Of a stretch of DNA of 64,000 nt, positions 1 to 8,516 are shown piece after piece. The notes below the pieces were generated by a model. The model had not been told where the DNA came from. It saw only the letters and a list, made by a program, of their open reading frames with translations, and searched no databases. The DNA comes from Methyloprofundus sp. (GTDB taxonomy: Bacteria; Pseudomonadota; Gammaproteobacteria; Methylococcales; Methylomonadaceae). Every line of letters starts with the position of its first letter. Within the stretch, counting starts at the first letter, position 1. The position numbers were made by a program, and so were the translations under genes. The stretch is from NCBI GenBank assembly GCA_016592635.1, contig AP023240.1, positions 310,001-374,000 of the forward strand, in the 5' to 3' direction.

Positions 1-1
1 A

Positions 2-970
2 AAAATAAACCTTAATACAATTAGGGAAGCATTATTTAACAAAGGCTATTTAACACCGGCAGGTATTCCTAGTGCTAAGTTTTTAGATAACTTTATGCAG
101 CAGCAATTAAAACAAGATTTCCCTGAACATGCTAATTTTATAAGAAGAGCCTTGAACCGAGCTAGTCATGTTAAAGAAGCAGGTTATGTGCAGATTTATC
201 AGCAAAAGGCGGGGGCTTGGAAACTTGATAGCAGCTTGGTAGCAGAGGATGCGATTAAACAACGCTATTTCGGTAGGGCGGTTGCCATAGCGGGTGAATA
301 TGCTTTAATTTGTGATGCTGAAGATGGCATTTATAGCTATCGGAAAATAAACCAACAATGGCAGCAACAGCAAAGAATTAGCGAAAAATGTTATAAAATA
401 GTGATGACGGATACATGGGCTGTAGTAGGTGCTAGGGAGTTGGCAACAGTTTATAAAAATGAGCAAGGTTTTTGGCATAAAACTCAAACCTTACTTCCCC
501 ACAATTATTTAATAAACAAAGATAAACGCTATCAGTATGGATCATTTGCGAGCTCAATAGCCATTTATAAAGATATGCTAGCCATTGGCAATCCATCAGG
601 GGGGATTTATCGCAAAGGTGAGCCTGATCGTCGTGGTGAGGTTTATATCTTTACATTAAACAATACGGTATGGCAACAAAGTACAATTATCAACCCACAA
701 AAAAGTAGTTGTAATTTTGGTAAGTCTATTGCCTTAACCGCAAACGCTTTGTTTGTTGGTGATACCGCGACAGGTGGTGGCTTTGATTCTCTTAGCCAAG
801 GTAGTGGTTCGGTGTTTGTTTTTAGTAAAGAGAATGCTGAGTGGGTACTGAAGGAACAGCTCGTTCCTGAAGGTAAGCCTAGGTGGGGGCGCTTTGGCCT
901 GCATGTACTTGTTATGGATAATAACTTGTTGATTAAGGCATTTAAAAATATTTATCGTTATTCATTGTAA
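2..970 (+). CDS. FG-GAP/beta-propeller-like protein, 5' end missing
   Basis: The reading frame is open from base 2, ahead of the first in-frame ATG at 95, so this is the 3' part of a gene that starts outside the window. The C-terminal 250 residues contain at least three blades of the type [FY]G-x-[SA]-[IV]-A followed by a GxxxVYVF-like strand (FGRAVAIAGEYALI, YGSFASSIAIYKDMLAIG, FGKSIALTANALFVGD). This is the pattern of FG-GAP/integrin-type beta-propeller repeats, which are usually secreted or surface-exposed. No signal peptide can be seen because the N-terminus is absent. A binding or scaffold role is inferred from the fold only; no catalytic motif is visible. Confidence 0.6.
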   Translation, partial: KINLNTIREALFNKGYLTPAGIPSAKFLDNFMQQQLKQDFPEHANFIRRALNRASHVKEAGYVQIYQQKAGAWKLDSSLVAEDAIKQRYFGRAVAIAGEYALICDAEDGIYSYRKINQQWQQQQRISEKCYKIVMTDTWAVVGARELATVYKNEQGFWHKTQTLLPHNYLINKDKRYQYGSFASSIAIYKDMLAIGNPSGGIYRKGEPDRRGEVYIFTLNNTVWQQSTIINPQKSSCNFGKSIALTANALFVGDTATGGGFDSLSQGSGSVFVFSKENAEWVLKEQLVPEGKPRWGRFGLHVLVMDNNLLIKAFKNIYRYSL

Positions 971-1046
971 GTAGCATTGTGTTAGGGGAGGTAAGGGACG
1001 GCGTTGGGTGCAGTGACTTAAGGTTTATAGATAATCAATTTGGCAG

Positions 1047-1337
1047 TTACTCTATTTCTTTTGTAACATCTTGACTCCCCAAAATCCGCATAATTTCAAC
1101 AGTCTCACCATCAATGCGATAATAAACCGATTCTCCTGTATAAATACTACGACGGTACCCAGCACGAATTGAATCAACTGTTTGCCATAAATAAGGGTTA
1201 TCAGCCAGTTTATGAAAGTGATCTATTAGTCCATCGTAATAATCATCTGCTTGTTTTAGTCCAAAAGAAATAATTCCATATTCATAGATATGCTCTAAAT
1301 CTTCTTCAGCCGCCTTGTTTAGTTTAAAGTCGGCCAT
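1047..1337 (-). CDS. parE: ParE-family toxin
   Basis: A 96-residue protein of the RelE/ParE superfamily. It has the N-terminal helical hairpin (LNKAAEEDLEHIYEYG), the central HFHKLADNPYLW segment, and the C-terminal strand pair (RRSIYTGESVYYRID and VEIMRILGSQD) typical of ParE. ParE toxins poison DNA gyrase; that is family knowledge. The start overlaps the last 14 bases of the upstream antitoxin gene, so the pair is translationally coupled. Together with the antitoxin and the palindromes upstream it forms a complete type II toxin-antitoxin module that appears intact. Confidence 0.9.
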   Translation of the reverse strand: MADFKLNKAAEEDLEHIYEYGIISFGLKQADDYYDGLIDHFHKLADNPYLWQTVDSIRAGYRRSIYTGESVYYRIDGETVEIMRILGSQDVTKEIE

Positions 1338-1581
1338 TATTTCTTAAGCGTTGTTGTACGGCCTGTTTAATTTCATCGGCTGTGCGGGTGCTAAAATCAC
1401 GACCTTCTGCTTCAATCAGTGCTGCACGAATAGCTTCAATATCCGTATTTTGATTCTGTTCTTTGCGAATCAAATTACGCACAACTTCGCTGTCATTGCC
1501 AAAATCACCTGATACAATTTGTGCCTTAATCCAGGCATCTTGCTGTTCTGTTAGCGTAATACTCTTTTTTACCATTGCCAT
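1324..1581 (-). CDS. parD: ParD-family antitoxin
   Basis: An 85-residue protein with an N-terminal ribbon-helix-helix domain (strand KKSITLTEQQDAWI, then helices through DSEVVRNLIRK) and an acidic helical C-terminus that would wrap the toxin, as in ParD/CopG antitoxins. The chosen ATG at 1579-1581 follows a GGAGAG ribosome-binding site; an ATG two codons in is also possible. The gene precedes and overlaps parE, the normal antitoxin-first order. Two palindromes directly upstream (1603-1640) are likely its autoregulatory operators. Confidence 0.9.
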   Translation of the reverse strand: MAMVKKSITLTEQQDAWIKAQIVSGDFGNDSEVVRNLIRKEQNQNTDIEAIRAALIEAEGRDFSTRTADEIKQAVQQRLRNNGRL

Positions 1582-1602
1582 AAGTTACTCTCCAAGAAGT
1601 AA

Positions 1603-1640
1603 AGCTGTAATATACAGCTGGGTAGTATTTAATACTACCC
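1603..1640 (-). promoter_or_regulatory. Tandem palindromes upstream of parDE (candidate operators)
   Basis: Two adjacent perfect inverted repeats lie just upstream of the parD start. One is AGCTGTA-3 nt-TACAGCT (1603-1619). The other is GGGTAGTATT-1 nt-AATACTACCC (1620-1640). RHH antitoxins repress their own operons by binding short palindromes here, so these are the best operator candidates. The arms are unrelated in sequence, so only one may be the true ParD site. Confidence 0.65.
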
Positions 1641-1714
1641 ATTATTGCTTAAAAAATAAATGTTAGAATAAATCTAGTTATCTACTTAAGCTACTCACAG
1701 AAAGAACATATTAT

Positions 1715-1930
1715 TCAAAATTCATTGTTTAAACACTCATCCTTTACAATCCCCTTTTTAAAACTCACGATGTATTTCATTTTAATCAAATTAATCTTAC
1801 TATCAAACAAAGCAGTAAACGCACCTGGTACTCGATTAAAGGTAATGAGTGATTGTAAATAATGTCCTTGCACGATAATGCTATCATTTATATTGTCCTC
1901 TAGGCCAATTACATTGCTTGAAAAAGTACG
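1715..1930 (-). other. Unrecognised open frame, possible gene remnant
   Basis: In the gap between parD and the PhnD-like gene the minus strand keeps about 70 codons open (…GHYLQSLITFNRVPGAFTALFDSKINLI…) ending at a TGA at 1715-1717. No ATG with a ribosome-binding site sits near its upstream end, and an in-frame stop precedes it. It may be the tail of a decayed gene or chance. The family was not recognised. Confidence 0.2.
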
Positions 1931-1969
1931 TTAGAATTTTAGGCCTTGATACTTTTGAGGAAACTGACA

Positions 1970-2713
1970 ATGGCAAGTATGACTTTAATGGTGTGTCCAC
2001 ACGATACCGCTGGAGATCCGCTTAAGTGGTTTCAGTTTGCTTTTTATTTAACTAAATATTGTAATGCCAGTACCAAGTATTATAAATGCCTGGATTTTGT
2101 CGAGTTTCATGAAAAGATGTCTGATGCTGATATAGTTTATGCTAACCCGCAAGACTCTTTAGAGTTGATAGAGAAGCATGACTTTATGCCATTGGTACAT
2201 TCGGTCAATTTGTATGATGAGATTGTTTATATTGCTAACAATGACGTTAAGAGCGATTCGATTAATGCTATTAATGAGCAAGAATGCCTGAGTTGCAATG
2301 GCATGATGGTAACTCGTGTAGGCGTTAAAGGGCTGTTAGAACAACAGGTGCAACCAGCACAGGTGTATTCTAAAGATAATTGGATGGCAGTGGTTAAGGC
2401 GGTTAGTTTGGGTGAAAAACCTTATGGGTTTGTTTATAAGGATTTTTATGATGGCCTTAATAGTATGAGTAAAAATATTGTTACCAAGGTTGGCGAAACC
2501 AATGAGAAAAGTATTTTTCATTCAATCTTTATTAAACGTAAACATCAAGATAAAGCCCAACACTTTATGGATATGTTAACCCAAGCACATAAAGATAAAA
2601 AAGGTGTGACTGTGCTGCAAGGCGTTAATATTGAAAAATTTATCCCTGTCGATTCAGAAGAGGTACTTGGCTTTAAGGCATTGCTTGCTTTAGGGTCTGA
2701 GCTTATACATTAA
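1970..2713 (+). CDS. PhnD-like periplasmic-binding-type protein
   Basis: A 247-residue protein resembling the substrate-binding components of phosphate/phosphite/phosphonate ABC transporters (PhnD superfamily): an N-terminal beta-strand, the DADIVYANPQDS segment where such proteins have the ADxxxxxxxP loop, a mid-protein GVKGL, and a C-terminal helical region. The ATG at 1970 is preferred to a TTG at 1946 because GAGGAA lies 7 bases ahead of it. No secretion signal is visible and no permease or ATPase gene is adjacent, so it may be a solitary sensor-like binding protein rather than part of a transporter. The ligand is unknown. Confidence 0.6.
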   Translation: MASMTLMVCPHDTAGDPLKWFQFAFYLTKYCNASTKYYKCLDFVEFHEKMSDADIVYANPQDSLELIEKHDFMPLVHSVNLYDEIVYIANNDVKSDSINAINEQECLSCNGMMVTRVGVKGLLEQQVQPAQVYSKDNWMAVVKAVSLGEKPYGFVYKDFYDGLNSMSKNIVTKVGETNEKSIFHSIFIKRKHQDKAQHFMDMLTQAHKDKKGVTVLQGVNIEKFIPVDSEEVLGFKALLALGSELIH

Positions 2714-2731
2714 CCTTAGTAAGGGTGGAGT

Positions 2732-3175
2732 TTATATTAGCATTTTACTAATCAATTCATCTTCTAACTCAATACGATTAGCGAGTTGATTGCCTAGAGC
2801 AGATAAGTCATTTGTTATTTTTTCTGAGGGCATTGTTGCGGCTTGATATTTTTCATTAAAACCTAAAACAGCTTCAGTTGTCTGAACAATTTGTGGGTAA
2901 ATATGTTCAGCAGATGTGAGAATTGATTTACGTTGCTCGCCAGCATTAGTAATACGTTGGTAAATACTAAAATGACCGAGTGAAATATAATCAACCAATA
3001 ACTGACAGAATTCTTGTACCTGTTCAGTAAGCGGTTTGTCGGATTGGTAAGGCTCGACTCCTGCAACCTTACAATACAAATTCCAAACTTGGTTACGTTC
3101 AGTCAGTAATTCCTCTATAAGTTGTCTGGTTTGCGCACGTTCTTTCATTACGGCCGTGCTTTCTTTTTCTAGCAT
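2732..3175 (-). CDS. rsd: Rsd/AlgQ-family anti-sigma-70 regulator
   Basis: A 147-residue helical protein matching the Rsd/AlgQ family. Diagnostic blocks are RAQTRQLIEELLTERNQVWNLYCKVAG near the N-terminus and the core FCQLLVDYISLGHFSIYQRI. Rsd binds domain 4 of the housekeeping sigma factor and helps redistribute RNA polymerase in stationary phase; AlgQ does the same in pseudomonads. The family is restricted to Gammaproteobacteria, which supports the placement of this genome. It is convergent with the PhnD-like gene. An AAAGGG ribosome-binding site precedes the ATG. Confidence 0.88.
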   Translation of the reverse strand: MLEKESTAVMKERAQTRQLIEELLTERNQVWNLYCKVAGVEPYQSDKPLTEQVQEFCQLLVDYISLGHFSIYQRITNAGEQRKSILTSAEHIYPQIVQTTEAVLGFNEKYQAATMPSEKITNDLSALGNQLANRIELEDELISKMLI

Positions 3176-3560
3176 AGTTTTCCCTTTTGGTTATTTCCGT
3201 AGCTTTATTAATGTAATAGGGTATTTTTATATTCTAATGTAATATTTGATATTTATCTATTTCTAGATCATTTTTTTGTTGAGTATCATAGCCTAATGGG
3301 ATTATCATGATAAACAGAGTCTATGAGTCTATAATTCAATAGTACCTGAGCCTGACTACATAGGAATGATGTTTCTTTAGACTTCACAGTTGTGCCAGTA
3401 GAACAGATATGTGCCTGTGTGTCCCCTAACACGACGGAAAGCCAAAAACCTGCGTAATATTTGAGTATTATTAAATCCTCGTCCCTTACGGTAAAGTTTT
3501 GCAGGTTTAGTCGTTGTATTTCTTAGTGAGTAATGAATCTTTTCATTGGCGATTGTTTTT
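3176..3560. other. Intergenic region between rsd and the kinase gene
   Basis: About 385 bases without a supported gene, between divergent rsd and the histidine-kinase gene, so it should hold both promoters. A 12-base perfect palindrome (TTATCATGATAA, 3302-3313) lies mid-region and could be a regulator site. A 69-codon minus-strand open frame here overlaps the kinase start and has no recognisable content. Confidence 0.3.
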
Positions 3561-5789
3561 ATGAGCAATATTAATAACTCCTCCAAGTCTGTATTACCTA
3601 AGTATGAACCATCAACATGGATTTACTTGGCAGGATTTATTTATTTAAGCTGCATTTTAGCTAGTACTTGGTTGATAACTCAGCAAGCTTATTTAGGGCT
3701 TGGACTTAAAGCGTCCCCAGAGATGAGTGGGCTGCAAGTTACTGAGGTTAACACAATAGGTAGTTCTAATTTAAAAATCGGTGATCAGCTGATTGCGATC
3801 ACAGGTAAGGACAATAGGCACTCGTTATTAAGTGCATTATCAGTGATGGAAGAGCCTGATAACTTTAAGACATACCCGCAATACAATCAGTTTATAGCCC
3901 ATCAGCAAGCTTTAAATACTATTTTATCGCAAGAATTGGTTGAGGTCGTTTTAGCCGATGGCCAAAGTATTGAGATAGTAGTCGCCCCCAGTCGCCCGAT
4001 CAGTCATTTACCTTATCAATATTGGTTGTTGCTAGTTGTTGCTGGTATTGGCTTTTATATTGGTTTATGGCTTTGGGTCTTTCGACGCGGGCAAATTGTT
4101 GCCCGATTAATTGCTGTCAGTGGCTTTGGCTTTATGCTTGGAGCCTGTGGCTTGGCTGTGTATACTAATCGTGAATTAGTGATTGATCCTGTACATTTTA
4201 AATTGTTATCTACTGTAAATCATTTGGGTAATATCTTATTTGTGAGTTCATCTTTGGCTATACTTTGTTATTATCCGAGTAAAATTGCCAATAAACCTTT
4301 TGTTGCTATTATTTTTATAATGATGCTATCAGTGTGGTTGAATGAGACACTACAATATTATGAAGTGCCTATCCACACCTTTTATGTGTTACCTTATTTT
4401 GCCACTTCGATACTAGGGCTTATTGCAGGGCGCTGGCAATGGCAGCAACATAAAAATAATCCTGTTGCACGTGCATCTATTCGCTGGTTTTTATTAACCC
4501 TGACATTGTGTATTGGTAGCACGCTTGCATTATATTTTATTCCGGCACTTTTTGATGAGGCTCCCTTATTGCCTGTGTGGGTCGCACAAATCATTATGTT
4601 AATGTTATATATAGGCTTGGTATTAGGGGTGGTTCAATACCGACTTTTTGATGTTGAGCAATGGTGGTTTAATTGTTGGATCTGGTTCTTTTCAGGTTGC
4701 TGTGTGATTGCCATGGATATATTGTTAATGTATTTTTTTAATATTACCCCGCTACAATCTATCAGTGCTGCAGTGTTACTGATTGCTTGGTGTTATTTTC
4801 CTCTACGGCAGTGGCTGTGGGCTAAAACGATTCACCCGCAATGTACGCATCTGGAAAATTTTTTACCATTGTTGACTGAGGCTTATATATCCAGCCCATC
4901 AATAAAGCATTTTGAACATAGTTGGCCTGATTTATTGGCAAAAATTTATAGACCGCTCTCTGTTAAGGTGCATGCTAGTGTTATTGATACCGTTAGCCTG
5001 ACTGATCAAGGCTTATCCATTGTTTTACCTAGCTTAGATAATCAGAAATATATTGAATTATCGGGGCTGGAAAGAGGTGCTAAGCTTTTTAGCATGCAAG
5101 ACGTACATTTTATTGAATCAGCTTTGGTATATGCACGTAACTGTATTAATTGGAAAAGTGTCCGCGAGGAAGGCGCAATCCAAGAGCGTGAGCGAATTCG
5201 CCGAGATTTACATGATGATGTCGGCGCATTGTTATTAACCTTGGTACATTTGGCTGAGTCAGAAGAAAATGCTGAATTAGCAAGGCGGGCACTCAAAGGT
5301 GTGCGCGATAGTATTTATTCTTTACGCTATGATAACTTTTCAACACTAGAAACCGCTTTACCTGCTTGGCGCGTAGAAATAAAGCAAAGAACTGATGCAG
5401 CATTTGTTGACTTACAGTGGCATATAGATGAAGTACCAAGTGATTATTGGCTGAATCCTAGACAGCGTATTAATCTTGATCGTATTTTGCGGGAAGCAAT
5501 TACCAATATATTGAAGCATGCGCGCCCTAAAACCATTAATATTGGCATTAATGCACATAATGATGAATTGCAAATGGTGATTACCGATGATGGGCAAAGT
5601 TCTGACTATGCAGAGTGGCAGGCAAATACAGGGCTGTATAATTTGCAGACCCGCGCACAAGAAATTAAGGCACAATTATCATGGATCTCATTAAATGATT
5701 CGGAAGCATTAGCTAGTGGCACTATGCTGACTATTACCTTACCTAGTATGGAGAAAAAAACGCATGCATTCCATCCTGATTGTAGATGA
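3561..5789 (+). CDS. Membrane sensor histidine kinase (NarX/UhpB/DegS class) with PDZ-like N-terminus
   Basis: A roughly 742-residue kinase. After a first membrane segment (WIYLAGFIYLSCILASTWLI) comes a periplasmic loop with a PDZ-like signature (LKIGDQLIAITG), then about seven further hydrophobic segments, a poorly conserved linker, and a HisKA_3 dimerisation domain with the phospho-acceptor in RIRRDLHDDVGALL (His at about residue 551). The HATPase domain has an N-box (REAITNILKHARP) and G1 (ITDDGQ). The ATG at 3561 is chosen over TTG 3546, although neither has a good ribosome-binding site. Its stop overlaps the response-regulator start, so they are one operon. The signal is unknown; position upstream of nirK-mtr makes control of that block possible but unproven. 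Confidence 0.88.
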   Translation: MSNINNSSKSVLPKYEPSTWIYLAGFIYLSCILASTWLITQQAYLGLGLKASPEMSGLQVTEVNTIGSSNLKIGDQLIAITGKDNRHSLLSALSVMEEPDNFKTYPQYNQFIAHQQALNTILSQELVEVVLADGQSIEIVVAPSRPISHLPYQYWLLLVVAGIGFYIGLWLWVFRRGQIVARLIAVSGFGFMLGACGLAVYTNRELVIDPVHFKLLSTVNHLGNILFVSSSLAILCYYPSKIANKPFVAIIFIMMLSVWLNETLQYYEVPIHTFYVLPYFATSILGLIAGRWQWQQHKNNPVARASIRWFLLTLTLCIGSTLALYFIPALFDEAPLLPVWVAQIIMLMLYIGLVLGVVQYRLFDVEQWWFNCWIWFFSGCCVIAMDILLMYFFNITPLQSISAAVLLIAWCYFPLRQWLWAKTIHPQCTHLENFLPLLTEAYISSPSIKHFEHSWPDLLAKIYRPLSVKVHASVIDTVSLTDQGLSIVLPSLDNQKYIELSGLERGAKLFSMQDVHFIESALVYARNCINWKSVREEGAIQERERIRRDLHDDVGALLLTLVHLAESEENAELARRALKGVRDSIYSLRYDNFSTLETALPAWRVEIKQRTDAAFVDLQWHIDEVPSDYWLNPRQRINLDRILREAITNILKHARPKTINIGINAHNDELQMVITDDGQSSDYAEWQANTGLYNLQTRAQEIKAQLSWISLNDSEALASGTMLTITLPSMEKKTHAFHPDCR

Positions 5790-6396
5790 CCATAGTTATG
5801 CCAGAAATCTTATGCGTGACATTACCCATAAGATTTTTGAACATGCTAGCATTGATGAGGCTGTATCACTCACTCAAGCAAGAAAATTGATTGCTGACCA
5901 GCACTATAATCTTGCCATTATTGATATTAGTTTACCTGATGGTTCTGGTGTAGATTTGGTGGCAGAAATTGCAGCTTTAGATGCGCAGACTTATATTGTT
6001 ATGGCAACCATTTATGATGATGAGCAATATTTATTTGATTCATTACGAGCTGGAGCCAGTGGTTATTTATTAAAAGACCTTTCTCGTGAGGAATTAGAAA
6101 AGCAGATAAGTGGCATTATTGAGGGACGGCCGCCTTTATCACCTAGTATTGCACGACAATTATTGGCCTATTTTAAAAAGCCTGAACAAGTTTCCAAGCA
6201 TAATTTAACAGGGCGAGAAACAGAGGTATTGGCTTTGATAGCACAAGGCTTTACGCGTCAGGAAACGGCTGAGCAGTTACATATATCGGTTAACACTACT
6301 GCCGAACATATTCAAAATATTTATCAGAAGTTGAATATTAGTTCTCGAGCAGAAGCCGCACTGGCGGCCTGTCGCTTGGGCTTGGTTGCACTTTGA
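5764..6396 (+). CDS. NarL/FixJ-family response regulator
   Basis: A 210-residue regulator with a receiver domain (acidic pair D9-D10, phospho-acceptor D54 in AIIDISLPDG, conserved K104 in YLLKDL) and a C-terminal LuxR-type helix-turn-helix (LTGRETEVLALIAQGFTRQETAEQLHIS…NIYQKLNI, about 148-205). It overlaps the kinase gene by 26 bases and is surely its partner. The next gene downstream on the same strand is nirK, 530 bases away. NarL-type regulators often control nitrogen-oxide respiration, so nirK is a plausible target, but the binding site is unknown. Confidence 0.92.
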   Translation: MHSILIVDDHSYARNLMRDITHKIFEHASIDEAVSLTQARKLIADQHYNLAIIDISLPDGSGVDLVAEIAALDAQTYIVMATIYDDEQYLFDSLRAGASGYLLKDLSREELEKQISGIIEGRPPLSPSIARQLLAYFKKPEQVSKHNLTGRETEVLALIAQGFTRQETAEQLHISVNTTAEHIQNIYQKLNISSRAEAALAACRLGLVAL

Positions 6397-6617
6397 TATG
6401 TGGAGTTTATGGCTGTTATGAGTGTCAGTGCTCCGTAATGTCCTAAGTTCTTGTATATATCTATCCAAATTTAATAAAACTCAGTGTTGTACTTTTGGGC
6501 TTTATTGTGCCTTCACTGTTAATTCCCTTTATTTATCATATTATTACCACTACCCCCCCCAAGTGAGGGGGTGCGAACGAATGTTGCAAAAACCTTGCCA
6601 GTCTTTATACTCTTTAG

Positions 6618-6752
6618 GTGAAGTTCCCCACTTTTTACAAGTTACGAGTAGTAGCTCTTAGGGGGAGGTCTATTTTTAATAGAGCCAGCTTGTTGGTGAT
6701 TTTTTAAAACCTTAGTTAACTAAGGTTCTCCCCTAATTTTTTGGGGCTTCAC
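6618..6752. other. Multi-branched inverted-repeat structure upstream of nirK
   Basis: Four nested or side-by-side inverted repeats fit together without conflict. The outer stem is GTGAAG..CCCCA (6618-6630) with TGGGGCTTCAC (6742-6752). The inner stem is TTAGGGGGAG (6658-6667) with CTCCCCTAA (6728-6736). Inside are a hairpin CTATT/AATAG with GG/CC base (6667-6686) and a perfect 10+10 palindrome (6708-6727). This could fold as a three-way junction RNA or be a small palindromic mobile element. No coding frame explains it. Confidence 0.45.
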
Positions 6753-6834
6753 TTGAATATTTAGGGTATGGAAATGCTGTATATTCAGTCATTATGAGTC
6801 TGGTCTGCGGTATGGCCTTCATAAATCTTCATTT

Positions 6835-6880
6835 TTGATATGGATAAGTTTATTTGTTGGGTGCTGACAATCGCTATAAT
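6835..6880 (+). promoter_or_regulatory. Candidate nirK promoter with a half-conserved FNR/DNR-like box
   Basis: TATAAT at 6875-6880 with TTGTTG at 6854-6859 (15-base spacer) forms a plausible sigma-70 promoter. TTGAT-ATGG-ATAAG (6835-6848) has one perfect and one poor half of the FNR/DNR consensus TTGAT-N4-ATCAA, centred about 45 bases ahead of the expected start. This position suits an activator, but the match is only partial. Confidence 0.35.
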
Positions 6881-6928
6881 ATTAATGAAAGTTGAAGAGT
6901 GTGGTAGGTAATTTATTAGGAGGGGAAC

Positions 6929-8020
6929 ATGAGAAAAATGACGTTTACGATAAGTGCTTTCTTTGGGGTGTTGTTTTTTTCTCAAACCATACAGTCGGCT
7001 GAGTCAGTATTTGGTCCACTTAGTGGGTTGAAGCGAGTTACCCAAGAGCTTGTCGCACCTCCTTTATTGCCTGAGCACACGCAGATCGCAGATTCAGGAT
7101 CTAAAATAGTCCAAATTAGGATGACGGTGCAAGAAAAGGAAATGGAAATTGAGCGTGGTTTAATAGCGCATGTCATGACATTTAATGGGTCTATTCCTGG
7201 GCCGATAGTCGTAGTGCACCAAGATGATTATGTTGAGTTGACTTTGGTTAATCCAATTACCAATACAATGACCCATAATATTGATTTTCATGCAGCAACA
7301 GGTGCTTTAGGTGGTGGTACGCTGACTAAAATTGCACCAGGGCAGCAAGTGATTTTACGGTTTAAGGCAACTAAATCAGGTGTTTTTATTTATCATTGTG
7401 CGCCTGGCGGTGTGATGATTCCATTGCATGTTGCGATGGGCTTAAGTGGTGCCATCATGGTTTTGCCGCGTGATGGACTTAAAGATGAATTAGGCAACCC
7501 TGTTACTTATGATAAGGCCTTTTATATTGGTGAGCAGGGCTTTTATTTTCCTAAAGATGCAGAGGGAAATTATAAAAGCTATAGTTCGGTCTTAGATGCC
7601 ATGCCAGATACTTTGGCGCAGATGAGAAAATTAATACCCAGCCACAGTGTCTTTAATGGAACCGTAGGTTCTTTAACAGGCGCAAATGCATTAACGGCGG
7701 CTGTTGGAGAAAAAGTGTTAATTATTCATTCACAAGCGAATGAAGACAGTCGGCCGCATTTAATTGGTGGGCATGGTGACTTAGTTTGGGAAGGTGGCTC
7801 TTTTAGCGATAAGCCGGTTACTGGACGTGAGACTTGGTTTATTCCTGGCGGTAGTGCCGTGGCTGCTTTATACGAATTTAAACAACCTGGTACCTATGTT
7901 TATTTAAACCATAATTTAATCCAGGCTATCCAATTAGGTGCTGCAGCACACATAGTGGTTGAGGGCGAATGGGATAATGACCTAATGGAACAAGTTGCAG
8001 CACCTGCAGCCATACAGTAA
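6929..8020 (+). CDS. nirK: Copper-containing nitrite reductase NirK
   Basis: A 363-residue periplasmic enzyme that reduces nitrite to nitric oxide. A signal peptide (to about residue 24) is followed by two cupredoxin domains. Type-2 copper and catalytic residues are visible: D119 and H121 in DFHAATG, H156 in YHC, and later His residues in GGHGDLVW and LNHNLI. Type-1 ligands H116, C157 and H167 are present. The usual axial Met five residues after that His is Leu (HVAMGLSG) and a Met sits two residues earlier, which is unusual. Strong AGGAGG ribosome-binding site. It heads a same-strand block with cytochromes that could supply electrons. Confidence 0.95.
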   Translation: MRKMTFTISAFFGVLFFSQTIQSAESVFGPLSGLKRVTQELVAPPLLPEHTQIADSGSKIVQIRMTVQEKEMEIERGLIAHVMTFNGSIPGPIVVVHQDDYVELTLVNPITNTMTHNIDFHAATGALGGGTLTKIAPGQQVILRFKATKSGVFIYHCAPGGVMIPLHVAMGLSGAIMVLPRDGLKDELGNPVTYDKAFYIGEQGFYFPKDAEGNYKSYSSVLDAMPDTLAQMRKLIPSHSVFNGTVGSLTGANALTAAVGEKVLIIHSQANEDSRPHLIGGHGDLVWEGGSFSDKPVTGRETWFIPGGSAVAALYEFKQPGTYVYLNHNLIQAIQLGAAAHIVVEGEWDNDLMEQVAAPAAIQ

Positions 8021-8061
8021 TTAAATCATGCATATAAAAATATTTGATAGAGGGGATTGAA

Positions 8062-8505
8062 ATGAAAAAATATATTGGTTTATTGGCTGTCGCTAGTATG
8101 GCTGTTATGAATACGGCACAAGCCGCTGGTAATATAGAAACAGGGCGTGCACTGAGTACACAATGTTCTTTTTGTCATGGTACTTATGGTATGAGCAGTA
8201 GCGAGCAATTTCCTAATATTGCCGGACAGAAAGAATCTTACCTAGTTACGCAGCTTAAAAAATATAAATCAGGCGATAGGGCTGATGTCACTATGGCTGC
8301 AATTGTTGGCCCTTTGAATGATCAAAATATTGAGGATCTGGCTGCCTATTTTGCTGCAAATAGTACTGTTGCCAGCTATGATTTTGCTACAGAAACTTTG
8401 TTAATTCCTTACCTTGGTATTGGGGACAGTATGTTTCAAGTTGAGCTGAAATTAAGTTCACCTGACCCGTTGACGTTTACAGTGTCTGGTGTGCAAGAGC
8501 GCTAG
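8062..8505 (+). CDS. Monoheme cytochrome c with beta-strand C-terminal extension
   Basis: A 147-residue secreted class I cytochrome c: signal peptide ending TAQAAG, one heme site (CSFCH) followed by the c553/c4-like core (FPNIAGQKESYLVTQLKKYKSG…) and a distal Met candidate (TMAAIV). After the heme domain comes a roughly 40-residue tail (LIPYLGIGDSMFQVELKL…) not found in simple c553 proteins. The ATG at 8062 with GAGGGG ahead of it is preferred to an upstream start at 8044. Sitting 41 bases after nirK, it is the likely direct electron donor to NirK; that role is inferred from position. Confidence 0.88.
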   Translation: MKKYIGLLAVASMAVMNTAQAAGNIETGRALSTQCSFCHGTYGMSSSEQFPNIAGQKESYLVTQLKKYKSGDRADVTMAAIVGPLNDQNIEDLAAYFAANSTVASYDFATETLLIPYLGIGDSMFQVELKLSSPDPLTFTVSGVQER

Positions 8506-8516
8506 TTTTCTGAAGT

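Noticed and set aside
3377..3586. 69-codon minus-strand open frame ahead of the kinase gene
   Set aside because: It overlaps the kinase start, has no ribosome-binding site or recognisable motif, and is best explained as chance.
6422..6661. 79-codon plus-strand open frame upstream of nirK
   Set aside because: It runs through the inverted-repeat structure and a C-run, has no ribosome-binding site and an unnatural composition.
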